A stretch of DNA of 64,000 nucleotides from Streptomyces griseoloalbus (lineage in GTDB: Bacteria; Actinomycetota; Actinomycetes; Streptomycetales; Streptomycetaceae). This document shows positions 41,382-50,467 of the stretch, piece by piece (position 1 is the first letter of the stretch; each line of letters opens with the position of its first letter). A program made the translations under genes and the position numbers. The notes under the pieces are model-generated. The model searched no databases. It was not told where the DNA came from and saw only the letters and a list, made by a program, of their open reading frames with translations. Location: assembly GCA_014650015.1 (NCBI GenBank), contig BMUD01000015.1, positions 1 to 64,000 of the forward strand, written 5' to 3'.

Positions 41382-42518
41382 TCACTTCGACGGCTGGTTC
41401 AGATACGGGTCGGCCACCACCGTGCGCAGGCTCTCCCACGCCGCGTCGTTGGCCAGGGCGAGGTTGCAGTGGGGTCCGGGGTCCCGGTAGTTCCACTGGA
41501 GCGCGGCCTTGACCCCCTCCAGGTCCTTCAGCACCCGCGGCACCTGCGCGTACCACTCGGCCTGCCGCTGCGGGCGGGCCGAGTCGACCGCCGTCCCGAA
41601 CTCGGAGAGCATCAGCGGCTTGTCGTCGGAGATGTTCTCGCGTATCCAGTCGTGGCTGGTCGTCTGGGTCTGCTCGAAGGTCAGCCAGTCGGTGGCGTGG
41701 CACCGGTAGTAGTTGTACTGGTTGTAGCCGATCCAGTCGACGTACTCGTCCCCCGGGTACATCCGCTCGAACAGGTCGGCGTGGTTCAGGTATCCGGTGA
41801 TGATCCAGGTCCACACCACGTTGTCGGCGCCCAGCTCGCGGAACCGGTCGTGGATGTGCCGGTACGCCTCCACGTACTCGGCGGGTGTGCCGTTGTCCGG
41901 GGTGCGGGTGTCCATCTCCAGGTCGAAGGAGAGGAAGACCTTCTTCCCGGTGCGCTCGCCGTAGTCCTTGATCCGCTGGGCCTGGACGTCGATGACGGAG
42001 GCGTCCAGCTCACCGGCCGCGATCTCCTTCCAGGTCGGCTGCTGCTTCTTCGTGCCGCCCCACCACTTGCTCTCCCAGGACAGCAGCAGCATGCGGTCGT
42101 CGCCCACCCGCTGTTCCTCGGGGGTGAGCAGCTGTCCCTCCCGGCGGGTGCCCTCGGGCAGGGACATGTCGTGGTACGTGTAGACGATGTCGAGCTTGCG
42201 GCCCACGCGTTCCTCGTAGGCCTTCACCTTGTCCTCCAGGTCGGCGCGTTCGTGCGGCACGAACGCGCCGAACCAGGCACCGCAGGGCGGTTCGAGCAGG
42301 GCGGTGGGCTCGCATTCCTCACCCGCCGCGGAGGGCTCCGAGACGTTCCTGAGGGCGAGTAGGGCGACGAGCACCGCGCTGACGACCGTGGCGGACGTGA
42401 GCAGCAGCCGGCGGCGCCGCGACAGCGGTCCCGGCGCCCCCCGTGTCCGTGGCCTGCGGTGCCGGCCGTCGGTGGTGCGCGTGCCGCTGTCGCGGCGAAA
42501 GGGACGGTTGAACGTCAC
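41382..42518 (-). CDS. GH26-like anchored glycoside hydrolase
   Basis: The product has 378 residues from GTG at 42518 (GTGA overlap with the upstream gene). A cytosolic basic N-terminus leads into a single membrane helix (residues 38-57), so the enzyme is a type II anchored exported protein. The catalytic domain is a TIM barrel of GH26 type: AWFGAFVPHERADLEDKVKA, VFLSFDLEMDTRTPDNG with candidate acid/base Glu201, NVVWTWIITGYLNHADLF, YVDWIGYNQYNYYRC, and the nucleophile-like Glu306 in PLMLSEFGTAVDSARPQ. GH26 enzymes cut mannans or mixed-linkage glucans. A role in trimming the exported polymer is likely by context. Substrate is unknown. Confidence 0.87.
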   Translation of the reverse strand: MTFNRPFRRDSGTRTTDGRHRRPRTRGAPGPLSRRRRLLLTSATVVSAVLVALLALRNVSEPSAAGEECEPTALLEPPCGAWFGAFVPHERADLEDKVKAYEERVGRKLDIVYTYHDMSLPEGTRREGQLLTPEEQRVGDDRMLLLSWESKWWGGTKKQQPTWKEIAAGELDASVIDVQAQRIKDYGERTGKKVFLSFDLEMDTRTPDNGTPAEYVEAYRHIHDRFRELGADNVVWTWIITGYLNHADLFERMYPGDEYVDWIGYNQYNYYRCHATDWLTFEQTQTTSHDWIRENISDDKPLMLSEFGTAVDSARPQRQAEWYAQVPRVLKDLEGVKAALQWNYRDPGPHCNLALANDAAWESLRTVVADPYLNQPSK

Positions 42519-42946
42519 AGAGCGGAACCCTTCCGTGTCCTTGGCATCGGCGGGGAGGCGCGCAGCCGCGGGCAGAACGCGGCGAGTGTGGTCAGGAGGG
42601 TCAGCGCCAGCAGCACCCGCTGCGCGCTGAAGGTGTGGGTGGCGATCAGCACCGTCGCGACGACCATCACCGCTCCGACGCTGAGGAGGAAGGTCAGCAT
42701 CAGCCGTTCCAGCTGGTCGGAGCGGCGCGCGAAGTCGGGCCGGCGCGTCTCGACGGGCCCTCGTGCGGCCCGTGCGCGCAGCGCCGGCCCGCAGAGGCCG
42801 ACCAGCGCGGCGCCGGGGCCCGCCGCCAGGAACACGGCGACCGCCGCGCCGCGCAACGGCGACCCGCCGGGCAGCGCGAGCGCGGCGAGCGCCAGCCAGC
42901 CGCCGAAGGGCGGGAGCATCCGCGTCACGAGATCCTGCGGTGTCAT
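42515..42946 (-). CDS. Small membrane protein of the polysaccharide operon
   Basis: The product has 143 residues from ATG at 42946 (4-nt overlaps at both ends). Four hydrophobic segments are visible: GGWLALAALALPGG, GAAVAVFLAAGPGAALVGLC, LMLTFLLSVGAVMVVATVLI, and VLLALTLLTTLAAFC. A charged cytosolic loop (RRPDFARRSDQLERL) lies in the middle. I do not recognise a family. The tight coupling between the GT-C-like and GH26-like genes suggests a shared complex. It may be an assembly or regulatory partner of the glycan exporter, but nothing in the sequence proves that. Confidence 0.75.
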   Translation of the reverse strand: MTPQDLVTRMLPPFGGWLALAALALPGGSPLRGAAVAVFLAAGPGAALVGLCGPALRARAARGPVETRRPDFARRSDQLERLMLTFLLSVGAVMVVATVLIATHTFSAQRVLLALTLLTTLAAFCPRLRASPPMPRTRKGSAL

Positions 42947-44922
42947 CGTTCCGCTCCCCCTTCGCGGCGCAGTTCGTAGACCACTCCCGCGCCGTTCTCC
43001 GCCACCAGCCGGAATCGCGGCGAGGCGGCGACGGAATCCCGGATGCGGTCCAACTGGTCCCCGGTGAGCTGCCCGTTCATCTCGGAGTTGGCGAACTGGC
43101 CCTGCGTGAGGAGGAAGTAGGCCCGGCCGGGGCGCTCCACACCGGTCATGTCACGGGCGAGGGTGGCGGCCGGGTCCTTGAGGATCTCGTCGACGTGCCG
43201 CCGGTCGTCGTCGAGGAACCAGTAGTGGTCGATGGTCCCGTACGACTCGTAGGCGAGCGGATAGTTGCGGTTGGCGGCGACGACCGTCGAGCCTTCGGGA
43301 GCCTCGTCGAAGAGCCGCTGCACCAGGCCCACTTCCCCCGGCGGGAAGTAGTTGATCCGGTCCTTGCCCGAATAGCTCGGGACGAAGGCCAGTGTCCCGG
43401 CGACGAGCACGAGCAGCGGGCCCCAGACACCGATGCCGCTCCGCCCGGTGCCCGGTGCGACCACGCGCGCTTCCGGCCCGCGGGCGCCCGCCTCGGCCTC
43501 GGCGGCGAGGGTGCGCACCTTGGGCAGCAGTGCCGCGGCGGCGAAGAAGGCGGCGCCGGGCAGCAGGAACATCAGCACCCTGAAGATCATTTCGCTGCCG
43601 TAGCTGCTCGCCACGAACATCGGCAGCGGGGCGGCCGCGATCACCAGCAGGGGCGTCGCCCGGTGGCGCAGCACGCGCTGCCGCCACACCCCGGCCACCG
43701 CCAGCAGCAGGACGGTGCCCGACAGCAGCCGGGCCGCCCAGGAGGTCGCCACCGCTCCGGTTCCGGTCGGGGTGGCGCCGTATCCGGTGGCGACATTGCC
43801 GCCGACGTCCCCCACGGAACGGATCATGTCCGGCATCGCGGCGGACAGGAACGGCAGCGCGGCCGTCAGACACCAGGCCAGGAAGATCACGACCGTGGTG
43901 ACCAGCGGGACCCAGTCCCGGGAACGGCGGATCAGGCACAGGGCGAGCAGCGAGACGGCCAGCATGGCGGGGGTGAGCTGGTGCGAGATGACGATCGCCA
44001 CCACCAGCACACTGAGCACGACCGTCCAGACGGCCTGCCTCTGCCGTCCGCGTGTCCCGCCGGACCGGCCGTACCGGCGCAGGACGACGGCCAGCACACC
44101 GAGGTGCAGCGCGAAGGCCACGGACTGGGGGGAGAAGTAGTCCTGGCCCACCCAGTTGGCGACGTAGAACAGCCAGACCGCGGTCCAGATCAGCCGCCGG
44201 TCCTCGGTGAAGGTGCGGTAGATCAGCAGTAGCGGGAGCAGCAGCATCAGGCTGGAGACCAGCGGCCACCAGGCCATGTACATCGCCGTCGACTCCACGC
44301 CCAGCAGCCGCACCAGGGCCGCCTGGGCGGCGAAGAAGCCGGGCCACTGGTCGTACACGGCCATGTCGCCGATCCGGTCGGCGCCCTGGAGTCCGCCGGC
44401 CGTCAGCAGGTGGTCGACGACACCGTCGTGCTTCCACGCCCAGGCGTACAGCGGGGTCGGGTAGAGCACGGCCTGGGTGGCCCGCTCCATCACCAGCAGC
44501 CCGAGCACATACGCCGCCGGCCAGCCGCTCGGCCGTCGCGGATCGCGGACCGTGAACCAGAATCCGGCGGCCAGCACCACCAGGCCGGCCCAGAAGGCCG
44601 GGTGGAGCGCGGTGACGAGACCGAAGTCGTCGAGCCGCGACACGTCGGTGTGCCGCACCGCGTACACCCACAGGGCGAGCGCGGCGAGCAGCGGGACGCC
44701 GGGCCAGGCGGCGGCGAGGCCGCGGCGCCCGGGCCAGACGGGCGGAAGATCGGAAAGATCCGTCACGGGCTCATGGGCGGGACTCGACGACTCCGATGAG
44801 GAGGGGGCCTGCGACCCGGGTGTGCGCTCCGGTTCCGTTTCGTCAGGGGTGACCGGCGCCGACGTGCTCTCCGGCACGGGCTCGGGCGCGGATCTCTCGC
44901 GTGGAGTGGTTGGCGGACGCAC
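42943..44922 (-). CDS. Multi-pass GT-C-like membrane protein
   Basis: The product has 659 residues from GTG at 44922. The first 65 residues are cytosolic and Ser/Pro/Glu-rich. From about residue 70 to 510 there are twelve or so membrane helices, including VPLLAALALWVYAVR, MAWWPLVSSLMLLLPLLLI, ANWVGQDYFSPQSVAFALHL, and LLLAVAGVWRQRVL. The C-terminal 130 residues look extracytoplasmic (INYFPPGEVGLVQRLFDEAP, then YWFLDDDRRHVDEILKD). The shape fits GT-C glycosyltransferases or polymerases using lipid-linked sugars. The N-terminal half (about residues 75-285) is clearly similar to the C-terminal domain of the flippase encoded just upstream. A polymerase role is inferred from context only. Confidence 0.82.
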   Translation of the reverse strand: MRPPTTPRERSAPEPVPESTSAPVTPDETEPERTPGSQAPSSSESSSPAHEPVTDLSDLPPVWPGRRGLAAAWPGVPLLAALALWVYAVRHTDVSRLDDFGLVTALHPAFWAGLVVLAAGFWFTVRDPRRPSGWPAAYVLGLLVMERATQAVLYPTPLYAWAWKHDGVVDHLLTAGGLQGADRIGDMAVYDQWPGFFAAQAALVRLLGVESTAMYMAWWPLVSSLMLLLPLLLIYRTFTEDRRLIWTAVWLFYVANWVGQDYFSPQSVAFALHLGVLAVVLRRYGRSGGTRGRQRQAVWTVVLSVLVVAIVISHQLTPAMLAVSLLALCLIRRSRDWVPLVTTVVIFLAWCLTAALPFLSAAMPDMIRSVGDVGGNVATGYGATPTGTGAVATSWAARLLSGTVLLLAVAGVWRQRVLRHRATPLLVIAAAPLPMFVASSYGSEMIFRVLMFLLPGAAFFAAAALLPKVRTLAAEAEAGARGPEARVVAPGTGRSGIGVWGPLLVLVAGTLAFVPSYSGKDRINYFPPGEVGLVQRLFDEAPEGSTVVAANRNYPLAYESYGTIDHYWFLDDDRRHVDEILKDPAATLARDMTGVERPGRAYFLLTQGQFANSEMNGQLTGDQLDRIRDSVAASPRFRLVAENGAGVVYELRREGGAER

Positions 44923-44959
44923 GGTGGTTCCCCCCTGGCGGTTCGGCTCTGAAGCGTGA

Positions 44960-47536
44960 TCAGTCCTCGGGCAGGCCGTTCGGTGGTCTACGGCGGAGCG
45001 GCGTCGGCACGGCGCGGCTCAGCAGCGGGAGCAGGACGCGTACGACGACGGTGTGCAGTACGACGAGCAGGACGAGCAGGAGCGGCGTGACCGGCGCGAG
45101 GGCGTCGCGCCCCACCCAGCCGCCCACCGCGACGAGATAGAGAACCCCCCAGCGCCCCGGCCACGACAGCCGTCCGCCCGTGTGCGCGAGCAGCAGCCAC
45201 AGGGGGACGAGGCACAGCACATGGCAGATCAGGGGCGCCCAGCGGAGCAGCGGGCCGGGCCCGTCGAGGGCCACCGCCTCCGCGAGGAAGCCGGCCGTCT
45301 GCGTGTACAACGCGCCGCCCACGGCCTCCGGTTCCCGGCCGAGGGCGACGGGCGCGGCGTGCAGCGCGACCAGGGCGGAGCCCAGTGCCGTACCGGAGAG
45401 CCAGGGGTCGGCCCGCGTGTACAGCGTCACCGAGGCGACGAAGACGAGGAGCAGCGTGCCCCCGGCCGCGAGCGCCGTGAGGGGCAGTCCCTCCAGCAGC
45501 TGACGGCCGGTCAGCGCGGCACCCTGGGGCCCGCCCAGCCAGGGCAGGTCGCGCACCGACGCCCAGAAGACGAGGGTGGCGAGTCCGAGCACGGCCCAGA
45601 GGACGCCTCTCAGGCGCCGGTCGGAAACGTCAGCAAGAACGTCAGCGGAAACGTTGTCGGAAGAGCCGTCGGACGGGTGCGGCGTGGCGGGACGCTGCGC
45701 GTCGGCCTCCGCCGGCCCGCGCCGCTCCCCCGGGGCGGGCGGCGGCGGTGCGACGACGGCCCAGGTGGCCCGGCCGGGCTGCCCGGGCGGCCCGCTCCGC
45801 GGGGACGGATGGACGGACCGCCACGCGTCCGGCGCCTCCTGCCGTGGGGGGCGGTCCCCCGCCGCGCGTCCGTCGTCGTCCCGCTCGTCCGCCTCCCCGC
45901 GGGCCGTCTCCCCGCCGGACGTCTCGCCGCCGGCGCCCCGGTCGCCTTCCTCCTCCGGCTCTCCCGCCCCGGCCGTTCCGGCTCCCGGCCCCGAGGGGTG
46001 CGGCCGCACGATGAACGCCAGCGTGTCCGCCTGCAGGGCCTCGCGTTCGTACCCCGGGCGGCCGATGAACAACGTGACCGTGTCCTCGCCGGACTCCTCG
46101 GCGTCCTCGCCCCCGCGAGCGGCGCGGCGGGCCCAGCCCGTGCCGTACCCGGCGGTGGCGTTCAGCCGGGCCCAGCGCGTGCCGTAGTCGGGGGCGGCGG
46201 CGGAGGGACGGTCCACGGGAGAGCCGGTCCGGTCGCGCAGTGCCGCGCGCAGCCCGAACACCGAGACGACCGCGATCAGCGTCATGCTGATCAGCACCGC
46301 CCACCCGGCCCCCGCGATCCCCGCCGGGGTGAACAGCACGCCCGCACTGCCCAGGACCAGCGCGCACATCGCCCCCTGGAGCGCCGCGAGCACACCGGTG
46401 CGTCCCTGCACCCGCAGCACGCCGATGTACAGCTCCACGACCACCCGCGGCAGCGCGCCGAGGGCGAGCAGCCGCAGCACGGTCGAGCCGTGCTCGGCGT
46501 AGTCCGCGTTGAACGGCGTGAGGATCTGCGGCGCGAAGATCACCAGCACCGCGACCACCGGCACCAGCAGCAGCGTCATCCGGCGCAGCGCCCCCCGCAC
46601 CCCGTCGGCCAGTTGGCGCGGGTCGTGCGAGGCATGGGCGGTCAGCGACGAGGCCATGTTGATGGCCATGAACTCCATCGTGCCGCCGACGGTGTACGCC
46701 ACGTAGAAGTAGCCGTTCTCCGCGGCGCTGAAGCGGACCGCGACCATCACGGGCAGCAGATTGATCATCGCCAGGCTGAACAGCGCGCCGAGCGAGTCAC
46801 CGGCCAGGAAGCGGCCCATGGTCCGCAGGGCGGGCGGTTCCGCGTCGCGGTCGGCGGCGGCCTGGCGCGGGATGAGCCGGCGGAAGATCAGCCAGCCGAG
46901 CGGGAGGGTGGAGAACGCGATGGCCACGGCCCAGGACACGAAGATGCCCAGCACGGGCAGCGCACTGGCGAAGACGGCCAGCAGGACCAGCTTCCCGATG
47001 GAGAACACCGCGTTGCCGGCCGGCACCCATTCGGCCTTGCGCAGTCCGGTGAGCACCCCGTCCTGGAGCGTGAGCAGCGCCCAGGCCACGCACGCCGCGA
47101 CGAACAGCGCCCCGGCCAGGGGGGTGCCGAGGGGTTCGTAGGAGGAGCCCCACTGGTCGAGCGTGAGCAGGAAGACGCCCGCGGCCAGGGCGACGACCAC
47201 TGAGCTCGCCCCGTACACGCCCCACACCAGGCGTCCGGTCTCGCGGCCGGCGCGCGGTACGAAACGGACCACGGCGCCGATCATCGTGGTCGCGGTGATG
47301 CTGGCGAGCAGCCGCATCGCGGCGATCGCCGCTGATCCCTGGCCTACCGCGTCCTCGGAGTAGTACCGGGCGGCCACGAGCCAGAACCCCAGGCCGAGGA
47401 CGGCGGACACGCCCGTGCTGAGCATCAGGAAGTAGGCGTTCTTGAACAGGGAGTCGGAACCCGATCCGTGCTCGGCGGGCCGGGGCCCGCCGTCGGCACG
47501 CACCGCTGCGGGCTCCTGCACCTGGATGTCAGTCAC
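44960..47536 (-). CDS. Wzx-like flippase fused to a partial GT-C-like membrane domain
   Basis: The product has 858 residues from GTG at 47536; upstream sequence in frame is antisense-like. Residues 25-460 are a polysaccharide flippase of the MVF/Wzx type: SLFKNAYFLMLSTGVSAVLG, GLGFWLVAARYYSEDAVGQG, AIAFSTLPLGWLIFRRLIP, FYVAYTVGGTMEFMAINMAS, and VVELYIGVLRVQGRTGVLAA. A disordered acidic linker covers about 460-640. Residues 640-858 form a second membrane domain with five or six helices. It matches the first half of the 659-residue neighbour: RADPWLSGTALGSALVALH, GALYTQTAGFLAEAV, RWAPLICHVLCLVPLWLLL, and WVGRDALAPVTPLLLVL. The frame is continuous, so this is a true fusion. Confidence 0.88.
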   Translation of the reverse strand: MTDIQVQEPAAVRADGGPRPAEHGSGSDSLFKNAYFLMLSTGVSAVLGLGFWLVAARYYSEDAVGQGSAAIAAMRLLASITATTMIGAVVRFVPRAGRETGRLVWGVYGASSVVVALAAGVFLLTLDQWGSSYEPLGTPLAGALFVAACVAWALLTLQDGVLTGLRKAEWVPAGNAVFSIGKLVLLAVFASALPVLGIFVSWAVAIAFSTLPLGWLIFRRLIPRQAAADRDAEPPALRTMGRFLAGDSLGALFSLAMINLLPVMVAVRFSAAENGYFYVAYTVGGTMEFMAINMASSLTAHASHDPRQLADGVRGALRRMTLLLVPVVAVLVIFAPQILTPFNADYAEHGSTVLRLLALGALPRVVVELYIGVLRVQGRTGVLAALQGAMCALVLGSAGVLFTPAGIAGAGWAVLISMTLIAVVSVFGLRAALRDRTGSPVDRPSAAAPDYGTRWARLNATAGYGTGWARRAARGGEDAEESGEDTVTLFIGRPGYEREALQADTLAFIVRPHPSGPGAGTAGAGEPEEEGDRGAGGETSGGETARGEADERDDDGRAAGDRPPRQEAPDAWRSVHPSPRSGPPGQPGRATWAVVAPPPPAPGERRGPAEADAQRPATPHPSDGSSDNVSADVLADVSDRRLRGVLWAVLGLATLVFWASVRDLPWLGGPQGAALTGRQLLEGLPLTALAAGGTLLLVFVASVTLYTRADPWLSGTALGSALVALHAAPVALGREPEAVGGALYTQTAGFLAEAVALDGPGPLLRWAPLICHVLCLVPLWLLLAHTGGRLSWPGRWGVLYLVAVGGWVGRDALAPVTPLLLVLLVVLHTVVVRVLLPLLSRAVPTPLRRRPPNGLPED

Positions 47537-48788
47537 GGGACGACCCCAGCCCGCCCGCCGGCGCCCCCGGCCACGTCGGGCCCTGTGGGGGTTCGGCCGG
47601 CCGTGCACCGGACCGCTCCAGCACCTCGACGGCCTCCCGCGCCCGCAGCGGGTCCACCGGCAGCGCGTGCCGCGCGAACCAGCGGGCCGCCTCGGGCGCG
47701 GGCGACGGATCCGTGAACGCCTCCCCCGCGTAGTCGTCCAGGGGCGGGTCGTAGAGGTAGCCGACGACGATCCCGCGCCGCGCCAGTGCCGCGATCGCCG
47801 CGTCCCGGTCCGCCACCAGCAGCGGTACCCGGAACAACGGCTGCGCGTCGCTGCCCTCCCGCGGCCGGGCCCACCGCGTGGACAGCAGCAGCTCGGTGCC
47901 CTCCCGGGTCGCCCGCAGTACCTCGTCCAGCCGTCCGAGCCTGCGCCGGATCCGCCCCAGCCGCAGCGGGCCGGACGCCTGGCGGTAGGTGTGCATGTCG
48001 ACGCGGACCCAGGGGTCGTGCGCGGTCAGGTCCGGGGCCGCGCCGACCGCCCGGGCCAGTGCGTCCGGACGCAACGGCATCCTGATCCCGTCGCGCTCCG
48101 TGAGCCCCAGCAGCCCCATCGCGGCCCAGGCGGCCCGCCGCAGCCCCAGCCCCCGCACGGCAGCCTCGGCGTACGGCCGTACGGCATAGGCGAGTTCGGA
48201 TGCCGTACGGCGCGGGGTGAGCAGCCCGTCGCAGGTGTTCCGCACCGCCTCGCGCAGGTCCGGGTCGGCGAGCGACAGGATGCCCCCCGCCTGGGCGCCG
48301 GCGTGCTTGGAAAGGCTGAAAACGGAGGCCTCACCCCATGCCCCGACCGGCCGCCCGCCGACCTCGCTGCCGATGGCGTGCGCCGCGTCTTCGAACAGCG
48401 GGATGCCCAACGCGTCGCAGCGCGTCCGCAGTTCGGGCGCCGGATCCGGGTTGCCGTACAGGTTCGTCGTCAGTACGGCGGAGAGCGATCCCCACACCTC
48501 GTCGGGCACGGCGTCGATGTCGATGGACGCGTCGAACGGGTTCAACGGCGCCTGCACCGGCCGCAGCCCCGCCGCCAGCACGACGAAGAAGATGACGTCG
48601 TCGTTGACCGGCGACATCAGCACCCGGCCGCCCGGCGGGCACCAGTGGCGCAACGCCACGAACAGCCCGAACCTGCATGACGGCACGTACACACATTCCC
48701 GGCCGAGCCGGCCACCCATGGTCTCTTCCAGCCGTTTCGACTGCGAGCCGTGGCGCACCGAACCCGGGCCGGCCTCCCCAATGGCCAT
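47529..48788 (-). CDS. DegT/DnrJ/EryC1/StrS-family aminotransferase
   Basis: The product has 419 residues from ATG at 48788. It is a PLP-dependent sugar aminotransferase by family. The lysine that binds PLP is Lys161 in VFSLSKHAGAQAGG, and the ring-nitrogen aspartate is Asp134 in LFEDAAHAIGSEVGG. The N-terminal region has CRFGLFVALRHWCPPGGRVL and VLTTNLYGNPDPAPELRTRC. It would make an amino-deoxysugar nucleotide for the glycan, which suits the deacetylase and acyltransferase in the facing operon. It begins the - operon and overlaps the flippase gene by 8 nt. The substrate is not predictable. The SKHAGA loop is less common than the family's usual PTKNLGA. Confidence 0.88.
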   Translation of the reverse strand: MAIGEAGPGSVRHGSQSKRLEETMGGRLGRECVYVPSCRFGLFVALRHWCPPGGRVLMSPVNDDVIFFVVLAAGLRPVQAPLNPFDASIDIDAVPDEVWGSLSAVLTTNLYGNPDPAPELRTRCDALGIPLFEDAAHAIGSEVGGRPVGAWGEASVFSLSKHAGAQAGGILSLADPDLREAVRNTCDGLLTPRRTASELAYAVRPYAEAAVRGLGLRRAAWAAMGLLGLTERDGIRMPLRPDALARAVGAAPDLTAHDPWVRVDMHTYRQASGPLRLGRIRRRLGRLDEVLRATREGTELLLSTRWARPREGSDAQPLFRVPLLVADRDAAIAALARRGIVVGYLYDPPLDDYAGEAFTDPSPAPEAARWFARHALPVDPLRAREAVEVLERSGARPAEPPQGPTWPGAPAGGLGSSRD

Positions 48789-48891
48789 CCGCCCCCCATG
48801 TGTGCCGTCGGAACGCCCCCTCCCCGAGGCCTTCCGGCACCCGCCCAGAGTCGCCCCGTTCGCACCGCTCCGTCAAGATTGCGTCGCGTCC

Positions 48892-48900
48892 TGTGGATAA
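48892..48900 (-). promoter_or_regulatory. Perfect DnaA box
   Basis: TGTGGATAA reads TTATCCACA on the - strand, the consensus DnaA box. It lies in the 295-nt gap (48789-49083) between the divergent aminotransferase and fumarylacetoacetase genes, in which I saw nothing else definite. Confidence 0.6.
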
Positions 48901-49083
48901 CTTCCGGTACGCAAGGGGAAGCGGCGCACGACGCCGTCGCGCCCGGGCGTCCGCGGCCCGGCGGCCCCGTCCGCCGCCGCACCACCATTCCGGCTCTGCA
49001 CAAGACGCCCACGTCACCCGTAACGTGTGGCACGGCCACGGACACGTGGAGCACCTGCGCAGACGAAAGCGAGGCAGCACCCG

Positions 49084-50298
49084 ATGCCCCCCTTCGATGT
49101 CCCCGAGGGCGATCCCTTCGGCCCGCACAACCTGCCGTACGGCGTGTTCTCGCCCCCCGGCTCGTCGGAGCGGACCGTGGGCGTCCGGCTCGGCGACCAC
49201 GTCCTCGACGCCGGCGCGGCGGCCCACGCCCTGGGCTCCCCCTACGCCTCCCTGCTCGCCCGCCCGACCCTCGGCCCGCTGCTGGCGGCGGGCCGTACGG
49301 CCTGGTCGGACGTGCGGCGGGCGCTCACGGCGTGGGTGACCGTCCCGGCGCACCGGGAGACCGTCGAGCCGCTGTTCCACCCGCTGTCCGAGGTGACCCT
49401 GCACCTCCCCTTCGAGGTCGCGGACTACGTCGACTTCTACGCCTCGGAGAACCACGCCCGAAACGTCGGCCGGATGTTCCGCCCCGACGCGCCCGACTCC
49501 CTGACCCCCAACTGGAAACATCTGCCGATCGGCTACCACGGCCGCTCCGGCACGGTCGTGGTGTCGGGCACCGACGTCGTACGCCCCTCGGGCCAGCGCA
49601 AGGCGCCCACGGAGGACGCCCCGGTCTTCGGGCCGTCCGTCCGGCTGGACATCGAGGCCGAGGTCGGCTTCGTGGTCGGCGTGCCCTCCGAGCTGGGGCG
49701 GCCGGTGCCCCTGAGCGACTTCCGCGACCACGTCTTCGGCCTCTGCCTCCTCAACGACTGGTCCGCGCGCGACGTCCAGGCCTGGGAGTACGTCCCCCTC
49801 GGCCCGTTCCTCGGCAAGTCCTTCACCACCTCGGTGTCGGCCTGGATCACCCCGTTGGACGCCCTGGAGGAGGCCCGCGTGGCGCCGCCGGAGCGCACCC
49901 ACGACCTGCTGCCCTACCTGGACGACGCGCACGAGGAACCCGGCGGGTACGACCTGCGGATCACCGTCTCCCTCAACGGCCATGTCGTCTCCGAACCCCC
50001 CTTCTCCACCATGTACTGGACGGCCGCCCAGCAGCTCGCCCACCTGACCGTCAACGGCGCCAGTCTGCGCACCGGCGACCTGTACGGTTCCGGCACCGTG
50101 AGCGGACCCACCGAGCGGGAACGCGGGTCGCTGCTGGAACTGACCTGGAACGGCCGCGATCCCCTCGAACTCCCCGACGGCAAGCGGACGTTCCTGGAGG
50201 ACGGCGACGTGGTGACGCTGTCGGCCTGGGCGCCGGGCCCGGACGGTGTCCGCGTGGGCCTCGGCGAGGTCACGGGACGGGTGGTCCCGGCAGCCTGA
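49084..50298 (+). CDS. Fumarylacetoacetase
   Basis: The product has 404 residues from ATG at 49084. It has the N-terminal SH3-like domain and the C-terminal FAH fold. Metal ligands can be placed: Asp117 (YVDFYASENHARNV), Glu191 and Glu193 (LDIEAEVGFVVG), and Asp225 (LLNDWSARDVQAWEYVPLG). The catalytic base is His124. Downstream, PFLGKSFTTSVSAWITPL and SGTVSGPTERERGSLLEL are typical. The enzyme splits fumarylacetoacetate to fumarate and acetoacetate, the last step of tyrosine and homogentisate catabolism. No other pathway genes are adjacent, so it acts as a single gene here. The ribosome binding site is weak. Confidence 0.95.
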   Translation: MPPFDVPEGDPFGPHNLPYGVFSPPGSSERTVGVRLGDHVLDAGAAAHALGSPYASLLARPTLGPLLAAGRTAWSDVRRALTAWVTVPAHRETVEPLFHPLSEVTLHLPFEVADYVDFYASENHARNVGRMFRPDAPDSLTPNWKHLPIGYHGRSGTVVVSGTDVVRPSGQRKAPTEDAPVFGPSVRLDIEAEVGFVVGVPSELGRPVPLSDFRDHVFGLCLLNDWSARDVQAWEYVPLGPFLGKSFTTSVSAWITPLDALEEARVAPPERTHDLLPYLDDAHEEPGGYDLRITVSLNGHVVSEPPFSTMYWTAAQQLAHLTVNGASLRTGDLYGSGTVSGPTERERGSLLELTWNGRDPLELPDGKRTFLEDGDVVTLSAWAPGPDGVRVGLGEVTGRVVPAA

Positions 50299-50467
50299 CC
50301 ATCCCGGCCCCATCCGATCCACGACGACCCCTGACCCACACCGCCCTTCGCCGTCATACTGGGCGTCGGGCGGTGTGTGCGTCAGCACCGCGCGCCCTCA
50401 GCACTTCACGCACGCCCCCAGCACGACCCGAAGCCGCCCTCTTCCGAAGAGATCCGGAGCCCGTGGC

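Noticed and set aside
44960-47203. Long + strand frames opposite the flippase gene
   Set aside because: Their arginine/glutamine-rich composition shows no family, and the - strand protein has clear membrane topology and motifs.
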